Assembly (NCBI GenBank): GCA_900321865.1
Contig: ONXP01000054.1
Span: 1-9,834 of the forward strand
Direction of reading: 5' to 3'
Source: an uncultured Elusimicrobia bacterium
GTDB taxonomy: Bacteria; RUG730
Length of the DNA: 9,834 nucleotides
Part shown: in pieces, positions 7,711-9,834 of the stretch
Position numbering within the stretch: the stretch's first letter is position 1
Layout: each line of letters starts with the position of its first letter
Made by a program: the position numbers and the translations under genes
The notes under the pieces: generated by a model
Seen by the model: only the letters and a program-made list of their open reading frames with translations
The model's database searches: none
Told to the model about the DNA's origin: nothing

Positions 7711-9702
7711 ATGGATGGAAAAAAAATCAATTATTTTTTTGAAATTCCTGGAGAATATTTATATTTTATAAAATTTATATTAATGAATATTTTTATATTT
7801 TTTTTGTTTAGATTATGTTTCTTTGTTAGTTTTTACGAACAATTTAAAAATATTCCATTTTTTGAAATTTTTAAAAGTTTTTTTGTTGGAATAAGATATG
7901 ATGTTTATGTGATAAATTATGGGATAGCTCCTTTTTTTATTTTAGGATGTTTACCCTGTATTGGGGTTATGAGCTCTAAGTTTAATAAAAAATTTTATTC
8001 CATAACGATGAGCGGTTTGTTTTGGTTTCTTTATGTCTTGGAAATTGGAAATATTGTATTTTATAGGAATTCTAATAGTAATTTAAACTTTATAACAATA
8101 GAATATATCAAAAATTATAAATATTTTTTCTATATGATATATAAGCTGTTTTCAATTAAATTATTTATAATATTATCTGTGATTTTGTATATTTATTGTA
8201 AATTGTTTAAATCTTTTATTTTTTCAGTAAAAAAAAGTTTTACATCACTGTCTCGAAAAATATTCTTTTTTTTGGTTATATCGTTTATTTTATTTATAGG
8301 AATTAGAGGTGGGATAAGACAAGGTATTTTAAGTTTTGGAGAAGCTTTTTTTAGTAAATATAGTATTGTTAATCAAATGACAATGAATCCTATATTTTAT
8401 TTATCGAAGGAAATATATTTTTTTATAAAAAATAAGAAGATATATACCACTTATAGCTATTTTAAATCTTTACAAGATGCAGAAAAAATTTCTAAAAAAA
8501 TATTTTTTGTTGAAAATGAAAATATTAGATTTCCATTCTCGGACTATCCATTTTATAAAGAAGTTAAAAAAGAAGGCGAGGAAAAAAAATATAATGTAGT
8601 TGTTATTTTATTAGAATCGTTTACAGCAGAATATGTAGGAATACTTGGTTCAAAGCTTGGGCTTAGTCCTTATTTTGATGAACTTTCTAAAGGTGGAGCA
8701 CTTTTTACTAATTTTTATTCTGCAGGACAAAGAACCAATGCTGCTATTTGTAGCACTTTGTGTTCGTATGTTGCTATTCCAGGACATTCTATAATGGTTA
8801 GGCCAGAAGGTATGCAAGATATGTCGTCTATAGCTTCTATATTAAAAGAAAAATCTTATGAAACAGCATTTGTTTATGGTGGAGATTTGCAATTTGACAA
8901 TATGAAAGGGTTTTTAAACGGGAAAGGATTTGATAGAGTATTAGGTGAAAAGAATTTTAGCTATAATCAATTTTTAAATAAATGGGGTATAGAAGATAAA
9001 TATGTTTTTAAAAAAACTGTAGAATTGATGGATAGTTTTTACGATAAAAATAAAAATTTTATGATTATGCTTTTAACTTTAACTAATCATCCTCCTTTTA
9101 TAGTCCCAGATGGTGATTATGAAAAAGTTAATATAAATAAAAAGTTTGATAATAGTTATAATACTTTTAAATATACAGATTATTGTTTGGGACAATTTTT
9201 TAGAAAGATAAAAGATAAATTATATTTTAAAGATACTATTTTTGTTATATGTGGAGATCATGGTCAGACTTTACATTATGATTTAGATTTTGATTATAGG
9301 AAATCATATGTTCCATGTCTATTTTATGCTCCTAGTATAATTGAGCCATCAATTAATGATAAATTGACTAGTCAAATAGATATAGCTCCTACAATTTTAA
9401 ATATATTAAATGTTTCTAGCAAAAATTCATTTTTAGGAAAAGATATGTTTTTAGAAAAAAATATTAACAAAGATTTTGCATTTATAGTTTCAGGGTCTGA
9501 TGTAGGATATTTAAAAAACGATTTTTTTTATCATATAAAATTGGGGAGTGAAAAAAATGGAAGTTTGAAGGAATTAGGGAATTTTTATGAAGAATACAAT
9601 GAAAAATATCCAGAAATTTTTAATTTGATGAATATGGAATCTAGAGCGATATTAGAATCTACTTATAGGGTTTTTAAAAATAAAAAAATTGTTAAAAAAT
9701 AA
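7711..9702 (+). CDS. LTA synthase-like membrane sulfatase-fold enzyme (phosphoglycerol/phosphoethanolamine transferase type)
   Basis: This is a 663-residue member of the alkaline phosphatase superfamily with the architecture of lipoteichoic acid synthases. About five membrane helices (near 17-40, 70-88, 97-117, 148-168 and 184-198) precede a large extracytoplasmic catalytic domain from about 295. Metal and catalytic residues can be placed: E302 in VVVILLESF, nucleophile T342 in GQRTNAA, the NHPPF His460, and D516/H517 in CGDHGQ. Family members move a phosphoglycerol or similar headgroup from a phospholipid onto a polymer, glycan or lipid. After the nucleophile the sequence reads STLCSYVAIPGHSIM, followed by VYGGDLQFDNMKGFL and KWGIEDKYVF. 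This resembles the LTA-synthase-like enzymes of Gram-negative groups such as Bacteroidetes (RTxxG-xxAxLSGYPAQP-TSI, YYGGDxxFxNM) more than Firmicutes LtaS, so the true acceptor is unknown and need not be lipoteichoic acid. It is the last gene of the unit and has its own ribosome binding site. Confidence 0.87.
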   Translation: MDGKKINYFFEIPGEYLYFIKFILMNIFIFFLFRLCFFVSFYEQFKNIPFFEIFKSFFVGIRYDVYVINYGIAPFFILGCLPCIGVMSSKFNKKFYSITMSGLFWFLYVLEIGNIVFYRNSNSNLNFITIEYIKNYKYFFYMIYKLFSIKLFIILSVILYIYCKLFKSFIFSVKKSFTSLSRKIFFFLVISFILFIGIRGGIRQGILSFGEAFFSKYSIVNQMTMNPIFYLSKEIYFFIKNKKIYTTYSYFKSLQDAEKISKKIFFVENENIRFPFSDYPFYKEVKKEGEEKKYNVVVILLESFTAEYVGILGSKLGLSPYFDELSKGGALFTNFYSAGQRTNAAICSTLCSYVAIPGHSIMVRPEGMQDMSSIASILKEKSYETAFVYGGDLQFDNMKGFLNGKGFDRVLGEKNFSYNQFLNKWGIEDKYVFKKTVELMDSFYDKNKNFMIMLLTLTNHPPFIVPDGDYEKVNINKKFDNSYNTFKYTDYCLGQFFRKIKDKLYFKDTIFVICGDHGQTLHYDLDFDYRKSYVPCLFYAPSIIEPSINDKLTSQIDIAPTILNILNVSSKNSFLGKDMFLEKNINKDFAFIVSGSDVGYLKNDFFYHIKLGSEKNGSLKELGNFYEEYNEKYPEIFNLMNMESRAILESTYRVFKNKKIVKK

Positions 9703-9731
9703 TTTAATTTTTTATAAAAAATAATTATAAT
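9703..9731 (+). promoter_or_regulatory. Candidate sigma-70 type promoter of tuf
   Basis: A perfect TATAAT sits at 9726-9731. A weak -35 candidate, TTTAAT at 9703-9708 (3 of 6 consensus bases), lies 17 bases upstream. Transcription would start around 9738, giving a short leader of about 25 bases with the strong ribosome binding site. A separate promoter fits the expected high expression of tuf. In DNA this AT-rich, chance TATAAT matches are common, so the support comes mainly from spacing and context. Confidence 0.5.
9707..9722. repeat. Perfect 16-base A/T palindrome between the sulfatase-fold gene and tuf
   Basis: ATTTTTTATAAAAAAT is its own reverse complement and lies just after the stop at 9702, within the spacer of the candidate tuf promoter. 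It could form an all-A/T hairpin acting as a very weak terminator, be a bent-DNA promoter element, or be chance. It has no G/C pairs, so classical rho-independent termination is unlikely. Confidence 0.3.
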
Positions 9732-9751
9732 ATCATTAATTAGTGTTTTTT

Positions 9752-9756
9752 GGAGG
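9752..9756 (+). promoter_or_regulatory. Strong ribosome binding site of tuf
   Basis: GGAGG stands 6 bases before the ATG at 9763. It is the strongest Shine-Dalgarno in the window, as expected for a very highly expressed translation factor. Confidence 0.9.
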
Positions 9757-9762
9757 ATACAT

Positions 9763-9834
9763 ATGGCAAAAGAAAAATTTGAGAGAAAGAAGCCACATGT
9801 GAATATTGGTACGATTGGACATGTTGATCATGGG
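9763..9834 (+). CDS. tuf: Elongation factor Tu, first 24 codons (3' end outside the window)
   Basis: EF-Tu is the GTPase that carries aminoacyl-tRNA to the ribosomal A site. The window holds only the N-terminus, which reads [20 protein letters not shown] followed by [19 protein letters not shown] is essentially diagnostic for EF-Tu, and residues 19-24 (GHVDHG) begin the P-loop GHVDHGKT that binds GTP phosphates. The start is certain from the family N-terminus and the GGAGG ribosome binding site. The gene is not preceded by rpsG and fusA as in the str operon, so this copy is in another arrangement. In several phyla such a tuf leads rpmG-secE-nusG and the ribosomal L11 cluster, but that lies beyond the edge. 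Confidence 0.97.
   Translation, partial: MAKEKFERKKPHVNIGTIGHVDHG

Overview
The window comes from a very AT-rich bacterial chromosome (roughly three quarters A+T by eye). Codons are strongly A/T-ending and genes are packed on a single strand. All seven supported genes lie on the + strand, separated by at most 60 bases or overlapping. The host makes diaminopimelate for a cell wall (dapA) and carries a BatD-family protein, a family typical of Gram-negative lineages such as Bacteroidetes, spirochaetes and their relatives. The phylum cannot be fixed from this window. A reduced, perhaps host-associated, AT-rich lineage (for example Elusimicrobiota- or spirochaete-like) is a guess only.

Layout. 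Positions 2-3013 hold the 3' part of a long gene, open at the left edge. Its product starts in this window with a Glu/Lys-rich coiled coil and continues into about 900 residues that I do not recognise. Next come recO (DNA repair; 3016-3762), dapA (lysine/diaminopimelate synthesis; 3780-4658), a batD-like gene (secreted, membrane-anchored; 4660-6519), a CLC-type anion transporter resembling the fluoride-exporting CLC-F clade (6516-7679), and an LTA-synthase-like membrane sulfatase-fold enzyme (7711-9702). After a 60-base gap with a good promoter candidate and a strong ribosome binding site, the window ends in the first 24 codons of tuf (elongation factor Tu; 9763 onward).

How the genes fit together. 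The spacing from the first gene through the sulfatase-fold gene (2 bases, 17 bases, 1 base, a 4-base ATGA overlap, 31 bases) suggests one co-directional transcription unit. It mixes a repair gene with envelope-related genes: a peptidoglycan precursor enzyme, a periplasmic stress/assembly protein, an anion exporter and a polymer or glycan headgroup transferase. Genes that abut their upstream neighbour (recO, batD, clc) lack an obvious Shine-Dalgarno sequence, while those with a gap (dapA, the sulfatase-fold gene, tuf) have one, which suggests translational coupling. tuf probably begins a separate, highly expressed unit.

No RNA gene, insertion sequence, CRISPR array or attachment site was seen, and no gene-free stretch exceeds 60 bases. 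The least explained item is the large protein at the left end. No clear new multi-gene system could be demonstrated.
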